Assembly (NCBI RefSeq): GCF_009793335.1
Contig: NZ_WING01000001.1
Coordinates: 2,604,001-2,668,000 of the forward strand
Direction: 5' to 3'
Source of the DNA: Actinomadura sp. J1-007
GTDB taxonomy: Bacteria; Actinomycetota; Actinomycetes; Streptosporangiales; Streptosporangiaceae
DNA length: 64,000 nucleotides
Shown here: positions 55,901 through 63,173 of the stretch, piece by piece
Layout of the letters: each line of letters opens with the position of its first letter
How positions within the stretch are numbered: the first letter of the stretch is position 1
Position numbers and translations under genes: made by a program
The notes under the pieces: generated by a model
Told to the model about the DNA's origin: nothing
The model's database searches: none
Seen by the model: only the letters and a program-made list of their open reading frames with translations

Positions 55901-56022
55901 TCTTCTGCATCAAGCGACTCCAGGCTCCCGCGATGCACGAGGTCTCCCTCGACGGCACGAAGCCGGCGCTGCATCTCGTTGGTCACAACGGTCTCGAAAA
56001 CCCCGGGGGCAAGCTCAGTCAT
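52912..56022 (-). CDS. PLD-nuclease / DEAD helicase / DUF3427 defence protein
   Basis: 1036 aa. N-terminal region, then a PLD-type HKD motif (LHAKAWLFRR with His222, Lys224; SSNLS at about 241-245). Next is a superfamily 2 helicase: Walker A ATGTGKT (about 349-355), DEFHH (about 450-460), GLTATPERTDG, and motif VI QQLGRGLRLTQ. The C-terminal domain is DUF3427 with NKSGKGFKPSTMYNDRAISPTRFQWESQSDT. Such proteins occur in prokaryotic defence islands. Same strand and low-GC segment as EACC1 and the caspase fusion, 127 bases upstream of EACC1, so probably one system. The ATG at 56022 has no clear ribosome site. Confidence 0.92.
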   Translation of the reverse strand: MTELAPGVFETVVTNEMQRRLRAVEGDLVHRGSLESLDAEEMLVRHVARLVRRALRVAGEDGDKDEIVQRQVEAANTISEAIIAAVPGSALPDDLLAQDHDVLLAIASGRQPDGQVFFPQRPEIPLSSSALLVNGREQPQIGREVAKELASADRVDLLCAFVKWHGLRLIENPLREFIGRGGQLRVITTTYMGATELRAVERLVDLGAEVAVSYDTRRTRLHAKAWLFRRSSGLDTAYVGSSNLSRAAMLDGLEWNVRLAQAEQPHLTDTFAATFEEYWNDPSFERYVPERDRERLEKALASENKDAVDLPLQIANIDVTPYPYQQEILDELQAVREVHNHWRNLVVMATGTGKTIVAALDYERLRAKKRVESLLFVAHRKEILEQSLASFRTVLRNGAFGELLVDGRRPQEWRHVFASIQSLAQLPSLEPEHFDMVIVDEFHHAAAASYGRFLGHAEPRVLLGLTATPERTDGESILHWFDGQKPDVELRLWEALERALLVPFHYFGIHDDSDLSGITWKRGGGYDVEELTNLYTGLHTRVDMICQALEDKLTNVSLMKSVGFCVSINHANFMADEFNRRGIAARAVTSQLSSQDRKAALQDLKDGSIKAVFTVDLFNEGVDVPDINTILFLRPTESAAVFLQQLGRGLRLTQDKAVLTVLDFVGHQNKHFRFDKRYTALTGIPRGRLADEAEAGFPTLPAGCSIDLDREVSKIVLENIKRSLGFKVKEAVAELKEIGDVGLGEYLDQSGRELEDLYSGSRGGWARLRREAGYDTRSIADEGDDLAVGRAIGRMLHIDDPERLHFLREALAEPEPPRWKSADARRRRLLAMLHASLDSSRSISVVEENLARLWRNSGRRDELMAITDVLFDRIHRVTPVVPEVAHLPLHLHARYSKDELLAAFGVDKPRSWVQGIRWVEQEKADLFMVTINKSGKGFKPSTMYNDRAISPTRFQWESQSDTVENSRDGQRYIHHVERGSTVHLFIRETKAGAPPYLYAGPMTYVRHEGERPMRIEWDLAHPLPADVFHYAKVTSG

Positions 56023-56189
56023 GGGGCCAACCGTATGGGAGACGTCGGACGCCTGGGCGTGTAGAAGTCGATCAATCTTCGGGGCGTTGGAAGCTACGCG
56101 GGGGTGGTTAACGGTTTGGATACTGGTCTTTCGGGGGGTGGGGTGGGGCGGGAGGATGCGGAGGGTCCTTCGAGTGGTGGGAGTGCTGG

Positions 56190-56864
56190 TTGCGTAAGAG
56201 AATTCTTGTTGTTGTCCTGGCGGCCGCTGCTTCGTTGGCCGTGCCGGTCAGTGCGGAGGCCGCTGGACGGCCGACGCTGCACTACGGGGCGAAAGGCAAG
56301 TCGGTCAAGGTGGTGCAGACGCGGCTTCGGGCTCTGCACTACGACCCGGGAGCGGTCGACGGGCGGTACGGGCAGGATCTGCGGTACGCGGTGTGGGCGT
56401 TCCAGAAGGTCAACGGGCTCAAGCCCACGGGGACGATCGGGACGCGCACCTGGCGGGCGCTCGGACGTCCGAAGGCGCCCGTCAAGCTCAAGAGCTCCCC
56501 TGCGGACCGGGTGGAGATCTCGAAGAAGCGGCAACTCGTGGTCGTCTACAAGGGCGGACGGGTTCGGCTCATCACGCACACGTCGACCGGGTCGGGCAGG
56601 CGGTACTGCCACAAGGGGTCCTGCTCGGTCGCCAAGACGCCGTCCGGGGATTTCAAGGTGTACCGGAAAATCAACGGCTGGCGGCACGCCCCGCTCGGGA
56701 ACCTCTACAAGCCGATCTACTTCAACGGCGGCATCGCCATGCACGGGCTGTCGAGCGTGCCCCTGACGCCCGCGTCGCATGGGTGCGCGCGGATTCCGAT
56801 GCCGCACACGGCGAACCTGCTGTTCAAGCTCGTTCCGCTGGGGATGCGCGTCTACGTCCGTTGA
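56190..56864 (+). CDS. L,D-transpeptidase with peptidoglycan-binding domain
   Basis: 224 aa. Signal peptide 1-24, PG-binding domain about 30-90 (LHYGAKGKSVKVVQTRLRALHYDPGAVDGRYG), YkuD domain about 108-224 with the catalytic box HGCARI and upstream IAMHGLSSVPLTPAS. It forms 3-3 peptidoglycan cross-links, or attaches proteins, outside the cell. TTG start at 56190 with GGGAG upstream. Divergent from the defence-island helicase. Confidence 0.92.
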   Translation: MRKRILVVVLAAAASLAVPVSAEAAGRPTLHYGAKGKSVKVVQTRLRALHYDPGAVDGRYGQDLRYAVWAFQKVNGLKPTGTIGTRTWRALGRPKAPVKLKSSPADRVEISKKRQLVVVYKGGRVRLITHTSTGSGRRYCHKGSCSVAKTPSGDFKVYRKINGWRHAPLGNLYKPIYFNGGIAMHGLSSVPLTPASHGCARIPMPHTANLLFKLVPLGMRVYVR

Positions 56865-56901
56865 TCGAACGTATGTTTGACTCGGCGGGTACGTTGGAGG
56901 C

Positions 56902-57525
56902 ATGACCTGCGCGTTCCAAGGCTCGCTGCTGGACTGCTCCGACGAGTCCGGCCCCCGCTCGCTGACCCCTGTGCGAACCCCGTTGGCGCATGGGGCCTGG
57001 ATCGACATCAGGCGCGGCTGGATCGCGGGGGCCGACGCCCTTTTCGAACGGCTCGCCGAGGTCGTGCCGTGGCGGGCCGAGAGCCGGCAGATGTACGAGC
57101 GGGTCGTGAACGTGCCGCGCCTGCTCGCGTTCTACGGCGAGGACGAGCCGCTGCCCGATCCGGTGCTGAACGAGGCCAAATGCGCGCTCGACGCGCATTA
57201 CGAGCCGGAACTGGGCGAGCCGTTCCGTACGGCGGGTTTGTGCCTCTACCGCGACGGCCGCGACAGCGTCGCCTGGCACGGCGACCGTACGGGCCGTGGG
57301 CGGACGCACGACACGATGGTCGCGATCGTTTCCGTAGGGGAACCGCGCTCACTGCTCCTGCGCCCGCGCGGGGGCGGCCCCACACTCCGGCACGACCTCG
57401 GCCACGGCGACCTCATCGTGATGGGCGGAAGCTGCCAGCGCACGTGGGAACACGCCATCCCCAAGTCCGGAAAGGCCATCGGCCCCCGCATCAGCATCCA
57501 GTTCCGCCCCCGCGGCGTCCGCTGA
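56902..57525 (+). CDS. AlkB-like alpha-ketoglutarate-dependent dioxygenase
   Basis: 207 aa. Non-haem iron site HxD in VAWHGDRTGRGRTHDTMVAIVS (about 125-145), third His in RTWEHAIPK (about 181), and the 2-oxoglutarate-binding Arg in GPRISIQFRP (about 196-205). AlkB removes alkyl groups from DNA/RNA bases oxidatively. Full length. Confidence 0.9.
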   Translation: MTCAFQGSLLDCSDESGPRSLTPVRTPLAHGAWIDIRRGWIAGADALFERLAEVVPWRAESRQMYERVVNVPRLLAFYGEDEPLPDPVLNEAKCALDAHYEPELGEPFRTAGLCLYRDGRDSVAWHGDRTGRGRTHDTMVAIVSVGEPRSLLLRPRGGGPTLRHDLGHGDLIVMGGSCQRTWEHAIPKSGKAIGPRISIQFRPRGVR

Positions 57526-57536
57526 TGTGAGAGCGG

Positions 57537-57610
57537 CCTCGCTGACCGGGCTCGAACCGGCGTCCACCCGGAAGTCAGAGCCGGGCGCTCTACCACTGAG
57601 CTACAGCGAG
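57537..57610 (-). tRNA. tRNA-like gene with a nine-base anticodon loop
   Basis: Minus-strand cloverleaf: acceptor CTCGCTG/CAGCGAG, T8 A9, D stem GCTC/GAGC around AGTGGTA, T arm GCCGG-TTCGAGC-CCGGT, all canonical. The anticodon stem CCCGG/CCGGG encloses CTCTGACTT, nine bases instead of seven, so an anticodon cannot be assigned from the sequence. CCA is not encoded. It lies between the AlkB gene and the convergent large hypothetical gene. Isotype undetermined; a degenerate or unusual tRNA. Confidence 0.72.
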
Positions 57611-57620
57611 GCCATGGCCA

Positions 57621-59036
57621 TCATGAAGGGCCCGCGCCTGGGTCGCCACTGATTTCCGGGACGACTCCCGTCGCGCAGGCATGGCGTACGGCGGCGGCGA
57701 GCTCCGGCTTGACGTGTTTGCCACTGAACGCGCCCGCAGTGCGGAGGAGGGAAGCCCATACGGGGTCGGCCACGGTCACACCGTGCACGAGTTCGGGGGT
57801 GGGTTGGAAAGGGGCGACGGCGGCGCGGCCGAGCGGGGCCGTCCAGCCGCGCTGGCCGGCGTTGATGCCCGCGCGCAGGCAGGCCATCTCAACGGTGCGG
57901 CGGGTGCAGCGGGCGCGGCCGTTGAGGACGTCCCAGGGGAACGGAAGCCGCGCCCAGACCCGGGTCTCCGGGTCGACGTCGCCGCCGATGGAGCGATGCC
58001 AGCGGACGAGGTCGTACGCCATGAGGCGCATCACCTTTCCGGGGCAGGCTGCGTCGAGCAGTTCCAGGGCGTCCGAGGCGGCGAGGCAGGACAGCCAGGC
58101 GGAACGGGCGCGGTTGTACGCCTGCGCGAGCGTGTTCCAGGTGGACGAGTCGTCGCGGCGGAAAACGATCATGTCTTCGCGGTCGAAGTCGTTGCCGCGC
58201 CAGACCGTCTCCAGCCGGTCGGCGCACTCCCGCATGGCCGCTGACCAGCGGCCGAGCAGCTCGCCGCGCTGAATGTCAGTGAGGCGTGTGAGGATCCCGG
58301 GTGACGGGTTGACCTGGGCGATCATCCACCAGTCGGCGCCGTCGCCGCAGCGGGACAGGAGCATCTCGGCGATCTCGTCGATCGCGTTCTGGCGGCCGGA
58401 GAGGGTGTACGCGCGCCGCAGGTTGCGGCGGGCCACGTAGTACGCGACGAAGCAGGCGGCGTCGGGGTCCGCCTGGAAGCTTCCGAGCGTGATCGCGTCG
58501 GCGAAGCCGCTACGGCCGCGCAGGACGAGGCGGCGCTTGTCCTGTTCGGCGGCGAGGCGTTCGGTCTTGGCCGCGAGGTGGCGCAGCGCACGGAAACGCC
58601 GGTTGTACTGGCGCTTCGACAGCTCGATTCCGGCGGCGCGGCGTTGCTCGCGATCCAGCCGGTCGCTGAGGAAGTCGTCCTCGCCGGGGTTCCAGCCGAT
58701 CGCGCGTCCGGCGCGGGCGGCGACCGCCATGACCGCCTCCGGCGATTCGGCGTCGACGGAGGGGACGGGAGCGAGATCGGGGGTGAAGAGGTGGTTGAGA
58801 GTGGCTAGCTGGCGGGATGCGCCGATGGGCCGGGCGAACGTCTCGTTCATGGACGTGACGTAACCGAGCCGGCGGGCGGAACGGCTCGCGGCGCGTTCGA
58901 GGAGGGCCCGTTCGGAGGGGGTGAAGGGGCGGCCGGTCGCGAGGATCAGATCGGCGATCTCTTCGGGACGGTGGCGCTGGTCGAGGGAGGCGTGGAGTTC
59001 GGTGAGCGCGGAGGCGTGATCGCTCATGCCGACCAT
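57621..59036 (-). CDS. Uncharacterised actinobacterial protein
   Basis: 471 aa. Not recognised. Mostly alpha-helical with many Arg/Glu; ESPEAVMAVAARAGRAIGWNPGEDDFLSDRLDREQRRA and KRQYNRRFRALRHLAAKTERLAAEQDKRRLVLRGRSGFA form a probable coiled region. The C-terminal third has several Trp residues. Two in-frame starts are possible (59036, 59027). No membrane or signal segment. Adjacent to a tRNA-like gene but I infer no link. Confidence 0.7.
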   Translation of the reverse strand: MVGMSDHASALTELHASLDQRHRPEEIADLILATGRPFTPSERALLERAASRSARRLGYVTSMNETFARPIGASRQLATLNHLFTPDLAPVPSVDAESPEAVMAVAARAGRAIGWNPGEDDFLSDRLDREQRRAAGIELSKRQYNRRFRALRHLAAKTERLAAEQDKRRLVLRGRSGFADAITLGSFQADPDAACFVAYYVARRNLRRAYTLSGRQNAIDEIAEMLLSRCGDGADWWMIAQVNPSPGILTRLTDIQRGELLGRWSAAMRECADRLETVWRGNDFDREDMIVFRRDDSSTWNTLAQAYNRARSAWLSCLAASDALELLDAACPGKVMRLMAYDLVRWHRSIGGDVDPETRVWARLPFPWDVLNGRARCTRRTVEMACLRAGINAGQRGWTAPLGRAAVAPFQPTPELVHGVTVADPVWASLLRTAGAFSGKHVKPELAAAVRHACATGVVPEISGDPGAGPS

Positions 59037-59070
59037 GATGCGGGCAAGCCGAGAGGGGGCGAAAGCGGTT

Positions 59071-60288
59071 TTAGGTGTCGATGAGGAGGGTGTCGGGGCC
59101 GTGGTGGTCTAGGGACGGGCGGTACTGGATCTGTTGCCCTGGGGTGAGGCGGAGAGACGGGTAGCGCTGGGAGATCAGGCGGAGCGAGATTTCGGCTTGG
59201 CGGCGGGCGAGGGCGGCGCCGGGGCAGAAGTGGGCGCCGTGGCCGAAGGCGATGTGGCCGGGCTGGACGGGGCGGGTGATGTCGAAGTCGTTCGGGTGGG
59301 ATGGGGCGGTCTCGTCGCGGTTGACCAGCCAGACGGCAAGTTCGGTGCCGGGAGGGAGGGTGTGGCCGGCGAGAGTCGTCTCCCGTGTGGTGACGCGCAG
59401 GAAAACGTGGGTCGGACTGTCGTAGCGGAGGATTTCCTCGACGGCGTTCGGGGCGAGATCCGGGCGTTCGCAGAGGAGCTTCCACTGACCGGTGTTGAGG
59501 AGGCGTAGCAGGCCGTTGCCCAGCAGGGCGGACGTGGTGATGTGGCCCGGAAGCGCGACGCTGAAGACGAGCCCGACCAGATCGGCCTCCTGGGTGGGGG
59601 TCAGCGGGCCGTCTCCTGGGGCGTACGCCTTGAGGAGGTCGCCGATGATGTCGTCGCGGGGCTCGCGGCGGTGCTCGTTGATCTGGCGGGCGATCTGGCG
59701 CTGGAAGCGCACCCAGGCGCGGGCCGCGTCGAGTTCCTCGCCGGGACGCTTGAAGCGGTGGCCCATGGAGAGGGACGCGGCGGCGCGGCTGTCGTCGCCG
59801 AGGGCCTGGCTCTCGGAGAGGGGGAAGCCCACGAGATGGCAGATGACGTCGACCGGGAGCCGGTTGGCGTAGGCGGCCATGAAGTCGACGCGCTCACCCG
59901 AGAGTTCCGGGAGGAGGGCGGTGGCGCGTTCGGTGATGAACGGCTCGGCGGCGGCGACGCGTTCGGCGGAGAGGCCGGCGGTCGCGGGCGTGCGGAGGCG
60001 GCGGTGCTCCTCGCCGTCCATGGTGATGAACATGGCGCGCGGCGGATAGCCCTTCGCGAGTTCGGCGAGGACCTCGTCGTTGAACGGGCGGAACGGCTTG
60101 AGCGCGTTGGCGGAGCTGTACGTCTTGCCGTCGCGCAGCACTTTCCGTACGTCGTCGAGGCGGGTCACCACCCACGCGTCTATGGCGGGCGAGTAGAACA
60201 GCGGTTCGGCTTCGCGGGCGCGGGCGTAGAACGAGAACGGGTCGTCGAGGTGGGTTCCCAGCGGGTCGTAGACGTCGCCCAAGGCCAT
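59071..60288 (-). CDS. Cytochrome P450
   Basis: 405 aa class I bacterial P450 monooxygenase. I-helix segment LPGHITTSALL (about 247-257), EILRYDSP (ExxR, about 285-292) and haem loop FGHGAHFCPGAALAR with the Cys ligand (about 347-361). Substrate unknown. No ferredoxin gene is adjacent, so redox partners are elsewhere. The start is the first ATG, with a purine-rich tract upstream. Confidence 0.93.
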   Translation of the reverse strand: MALGDVYDPLGTHLDDPFSFYARAREAEPLFYSPAIDAWVVTRLDDVRKVLRDGKTYSSANALKPFRPFNDEVLAELAKGYPPRAMFITMDGEEHRRLRTPATAGLSAERVAAAEPFITERATALLPELSGERVDFMAAYANRLPVDVICHLVGFPLSESQALGDDSRAAASLSMGHRFKRPGEELDAARAWVRFQRQIARQINEHRREPRDDIIGDLLKAYAPGDGPLTPTQEADLVGLVFSVALPGHITTSALLGNGLLRLLNTGQWKLLCERPDLAPNAVEEILRYDSPTHVFLRVTTRETTLAGHTLPPGTELAVWLVNRDETAPSHPNDFDITRPVQPGHIAFGHGAHFCPGAALARRQAEISLRLISQRYPSLRLTPGQQIQYRPSLDHHGPDTLLIDT

Positions 60289-60363
60289 GTGATCACCCTT
60301 CGCGCACCGGTTGACCGCACCTTAACCCGGCCCGGTTTCGCACCGATAGCCCGATTACCGCCT

Positions 60364-60503
60364 GAACGCGGCGGAGGACGGAGGGAGGAGGAAGTCCATC
60401 ACGCCGGCGGGGCTGTTCACAGAACGCGGCGGAGGACGGAGGGGGACGAGGCAGTCCGTGACGCCGGCCGGGCAAGGCACGGAACGCGGTGGAGGATGGA
60501 GGG
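60364..60503 (+). repeat. 58-60 bp tandem repeat carrying the start region of the next gene
   Basis: Copies begin GAACGCGG at 60364 and 60422, with a third partial copy at 60482. The copies share GAACGCGGCGGAGGACGGAGG and GTCC(A/G)T(C/G)ACGCCGGC. The third copy's GGATGGAGGG is the ribosome site of the mycothiol-dependent enzyme, whose ATG follows at 60504. Confidence 0.85.
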
Positions 60504-61334
60504 ATGTTCGAGCCGGATGCGGAGCTGGAGAAGATCGTCGCGGCGACGGAGGGCCTGCTGGCCACCGCGGCCGGGTTCCAGGAGGCGGAGTTGCGGGAGG
60601 CGTCGCTGCTTCCAGGGTGGACGCGGGGGCATGTGCTGACGCATGTGGCGCGCAACGCCGACGGCGGTACGCGGCTGCTGGACTGGGCGCGTACGGGGGT
60701 GGAGTCGTACGAGTACCCGAGCATGGAGGCGCGGGCGGCGGAGATCGAGGAGGGCGCCGGACGCGGCCGGGCGGCGTTGCTGGCGGACGTACGGCAAAGC
60801 GCCCAACGGTTCTCGGACGCATACCGCCGGATGCCGTCCGACGCATGGGAACGCATTGTCCGGTGGACGTCCGGGGCCGAATACCCGGCGGAACGAGCCG
60901 CAGATGCTCGGCTCTGCGAGGTTCTCGTCCATCACGTCGATCTGCGCGGCGCGTTCCGTCCGAGCGATTGGCCCGCCGACTTCGTCACCGACATGCTGGG
61001 ACGGGCGGTCGCGGCGTTCGCCAAGCGGAGACCGCGGCCGACGGAAAAGGCCGCGGGAAATCGGCGAACGGCCGCGCGCGGGACGTGGGAGGTGGACGAC
61101 GAGTTCGCGCGGCGCAAGGGAAAGGCGGCGTCGGGCTACTACGCGGCGGGAATGCGTCTGCACCTGCACGCGACCGACACGGACGCGCGGTACGAACTGA
61201 CGCCGGAGGCCGACGTCCCCGTGGTCAGCGGCCCTCAGACGGAGCTCCTCGCCTGGCTGATGGGCCGTACGGACGGCAGCGCGCTCAGCACTGAAGACGG
61301 AAAACCGCCGCCGAGCCCGCCTTTCCTCTACTGA
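60504..61334 (+). CDS. Mycothiol-dependent maleylpyruvate isomerase family enzyme
   Basis: 276 aa. N-terminal DinB-like mycothiol-binding bundle (about 1-165), with LLPGWTRGHVLTHVARNADG, containing the His metal ligands near 50 and 135, and VLVHHVDLRGAF. The C-terminal domain (about 180-276) resembles the mycothiol maleylpyruvate isomerase C-terminal domain. Reaction unknown; the family does cis-trans isomerisation or thiol transfer. Supports a mycothiol-using actinomycete. The start is set by GGAGG in the upstream repeat. Confidence 0.88.
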   Translation: MFEPDAELEKIVAATEGLLATAAGFQEAELREASLLPGWTRGHVLTHVARNADGGTRLLDWARTGVESYEYPSMEARAAEIEEGAGRGRAALLADVRQSAQRFSDAYRRMPSDAWERIVRWTSGAEYPAERAADARLCEVLVHHVDLRGAFRPSDWPADFVTDMLGRAVAAFAKRRPRPTEKAAGNRRTAARGTWEVDDEFARRKGKAASGYYAAGMRLHLHATDTDARYELTPEADVPVVSGPQTELLAWLMGRTDGSALSTEDGKPPPSPPFLY

Positions 61335-61373
61335 ACGCCAGGAGAGGAAAGGTGCGCCGAGCGGTGCGGTTGG

Positions 61374-63173
61374 TTACTCGTCTACGGCGGGGCAACGGGC
61401 TCCGCGCGGAGGGAGGGTGAGAGTGAGCAGATAACGGTCCGTGGCGTTCACCATGCAGGGACCGCGGAACGTGCTGCCATGGCCGGACCCCGCGTACGTG
61501 AGCAGCGTTCCTGTGCGGCCGAGCTGCCGCGTCACGTTCGTCGCCCAGGCGTAGCCGCTGGCCGGGTCGTGCAGCCCGTTCGTCAGCAGGATCGGGGCGC
61601 TGCCCCGCACCTTCAGCCGGTGCTGCGGGTTGCTGACGGGACGCGGGGTGCCCAGGCAGCCCGCGACGGCGAGCAGCGGCCGGGTGTACGGCAGGTCGGG
61701 CGCCACCTTCGCCATGGTCCGCGTCAGGCTCGCGTACTCCCGGTAGTCGCGCGCGGGCAGCCCCCAGTCCGAGCAGAAGATCGCAGCGAACGGATCGGCC
61801 TCCGTCTTCGCCGCCTTTCCCTGCACGGGAGCGGGTGTGGTGGTGGCGTTTCCGGACGCGGGAGGCTGGGGAAGCCCGTGCGCGGGAGTCGTCCCCGACG
61901 GCGCGCGTGGTGAGTTGAGCTTTTCCAGGGCTGCCAGGTCGTTCGCCGTCTCTGCCCACTCGGGGCCGTAAAGGTTTTTCCACACCCTGTGGACAAGAGG
62001 GACGGCAGGGAGCTTGGCGCCGGGATTCTTGTTATCGAGGAGTTCGCCGCGTTCGGCCTGGGCGCGGAGGTCCGCGAACAGGGCACGCACCTCGCGGCCG
62101 TGCAGCGCGCACCCCTCCGTACGGCCGCACCAGGCAACGAACTGGTCGAACGCGTCCTGCGCCGCAATGCCCTGTAGCTCAAGGAACCGCCGGGCACCGC
62201 GCACGCTGTGGTCGACCACGCTTTCCAGCACCATCGCGCGCACGCGCTGCGGGTACGTCTCGGCGTACTGCTCGCCGAGCAGCGTCCCGTACGAACTGCC
62301 GTGGTACGTCAGCCTGCCGTCGCCCAGCGCGGCGCGGATCGCGTCCAGGTCGTGCACCATGCTGAGCGTGTCGGCGTGGTCGAACAGCGGGCCCGTACGC
62401 GCCCGGCAGTCGTCGCGCAGCCTTTGGTTGTACGCGAGGGTCGCGTTGAAGTCGGCCTGGCTCTTCATCAGCGGCGACGGACGGCGGGCAAGCAGCGCGG
62501 AGGAGCACGTCACGGGGTTGCTAAGGCCAACGCCGCGCGGATCGAAGCTGACGATGTCGAACCGCCTGCGCACCTCCGGACTGAACCGGCTGATCCCGTC
62601 GATCACCCGGACGACGCCGGAGTCCCCCGGCCCGCCCGGTCCGAACACCATCGTTCCGGCGCGGGCGTTCGGGTCGGCGGCCTTGCGGCGGGCGAGCGCC
62701 AGGCCGAACTTCGGCCCGTTCGGACGCGCCCAGTCGACGGGCAGGCGCAACGACGCGCACTCCGCGCCGTTCGCGCACGCCTTCCAGACGATGCCCTTGG
62801 AGGCCGGTGTGAAGGTCGGCGTGGTGCCGAACGCGGGCCCGCTCAGCACCGCGAGACTCGTTCCGGCGATCGCGCACGCGGCCCCCACAGCGAGCGCCGC
62901 CCCAGCCACCCGCCGCACCCCGCCAACCACCGGCCCCACCGGCCCCGCCCCGTCCCCACGCCCCCGCCACAAGCTCCGCCCCCGCCCCGCACCCCGCACA
63001 GGTTCCGCACCCCGTGCCTGCCGCACGTTCCGTACCCGCCGTGCGTTCCGCACCCAACGCGCCGACCGCACGCTCCGCTCCGAGCCCTCCCGCGCCGTCG
63101 CCTCAGCGGACGAGAGACCGGGATCGGAGGGACGAGCACCGGGGAGACCGGGGGGCGTCTGGTTTCCGGACAT
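61374..63173 (-). CDS. Secreted tripeptidyl-aminopeptidase-like alpha/beta hydrolase
   Basis: 599 aa. Long Arg-rich N-terminus (1-75), one hydrophobic segment (about 85-110) that is a signal anchor, then the hydrolase domain: GPGGPGDSG (oxyanion loop), YHGSSYGTLLG (nucleophile Ser, about 293-303), ILLTNGLHDPASGY (Asp), GSGHGSTF (His). Family members remove tripeptides from secreted proteins. Cys pairs suggest disulfides. RBS AAAGGACG precedes the ATG at 63173. The Arg-rich N-terminal extension is atypical and might be cleaved. Confidence 0.88.
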   Translation of the reverse strand: MSGNQTPPGLPGARPSDPGLSSAEATAREGSERSVRSARWVRNARRVRNVRQARGAEPVRGAGRGRSLWRGRGDGAGPVGPVVGGVRRVAGAALAVGAACAIAGTSLAVLSGPAFGTTPTFTPASKGIVWKACANGAECASLRLPVDWARPNGPKFGLALARRKAADPNARAGTMVFGPGGPGDSGVVRVIDGISRFSPEVRRRFDIVSFDPRGVGLSNPVTCSSALLARRPSPLMKSQADFNATLAYNQRLRDDCRARTGPLFDHADTLSMVHDLDAIRAALGDGRLTYHGSSYGTLLGEQYAETYPQRVRAMVLESVVDHSVRGARRFLELQGIAAQDAFDQFVAWCGRTEGCALHGREVRALFADLRAQAERGELLDNKNPGAKLPAVPLVHRVWKNLYGPEWAETANDLAALEKLNSPRAPSGTTPAHGLPQPPASGNATTTPAPVQGKAAKTEADPFAAIFCSDWGLPARDYREYASLTRTMAKVAPDLPYTRPLLAVAGCLGTPRPVSNPQHRLKVRGSAPILLTNGLHDPASGYAWATNVTRQLGRTGTLLTYAGSGHGSTFRGPCMVNATDRYLLTLTLPPRGARCPAVDE

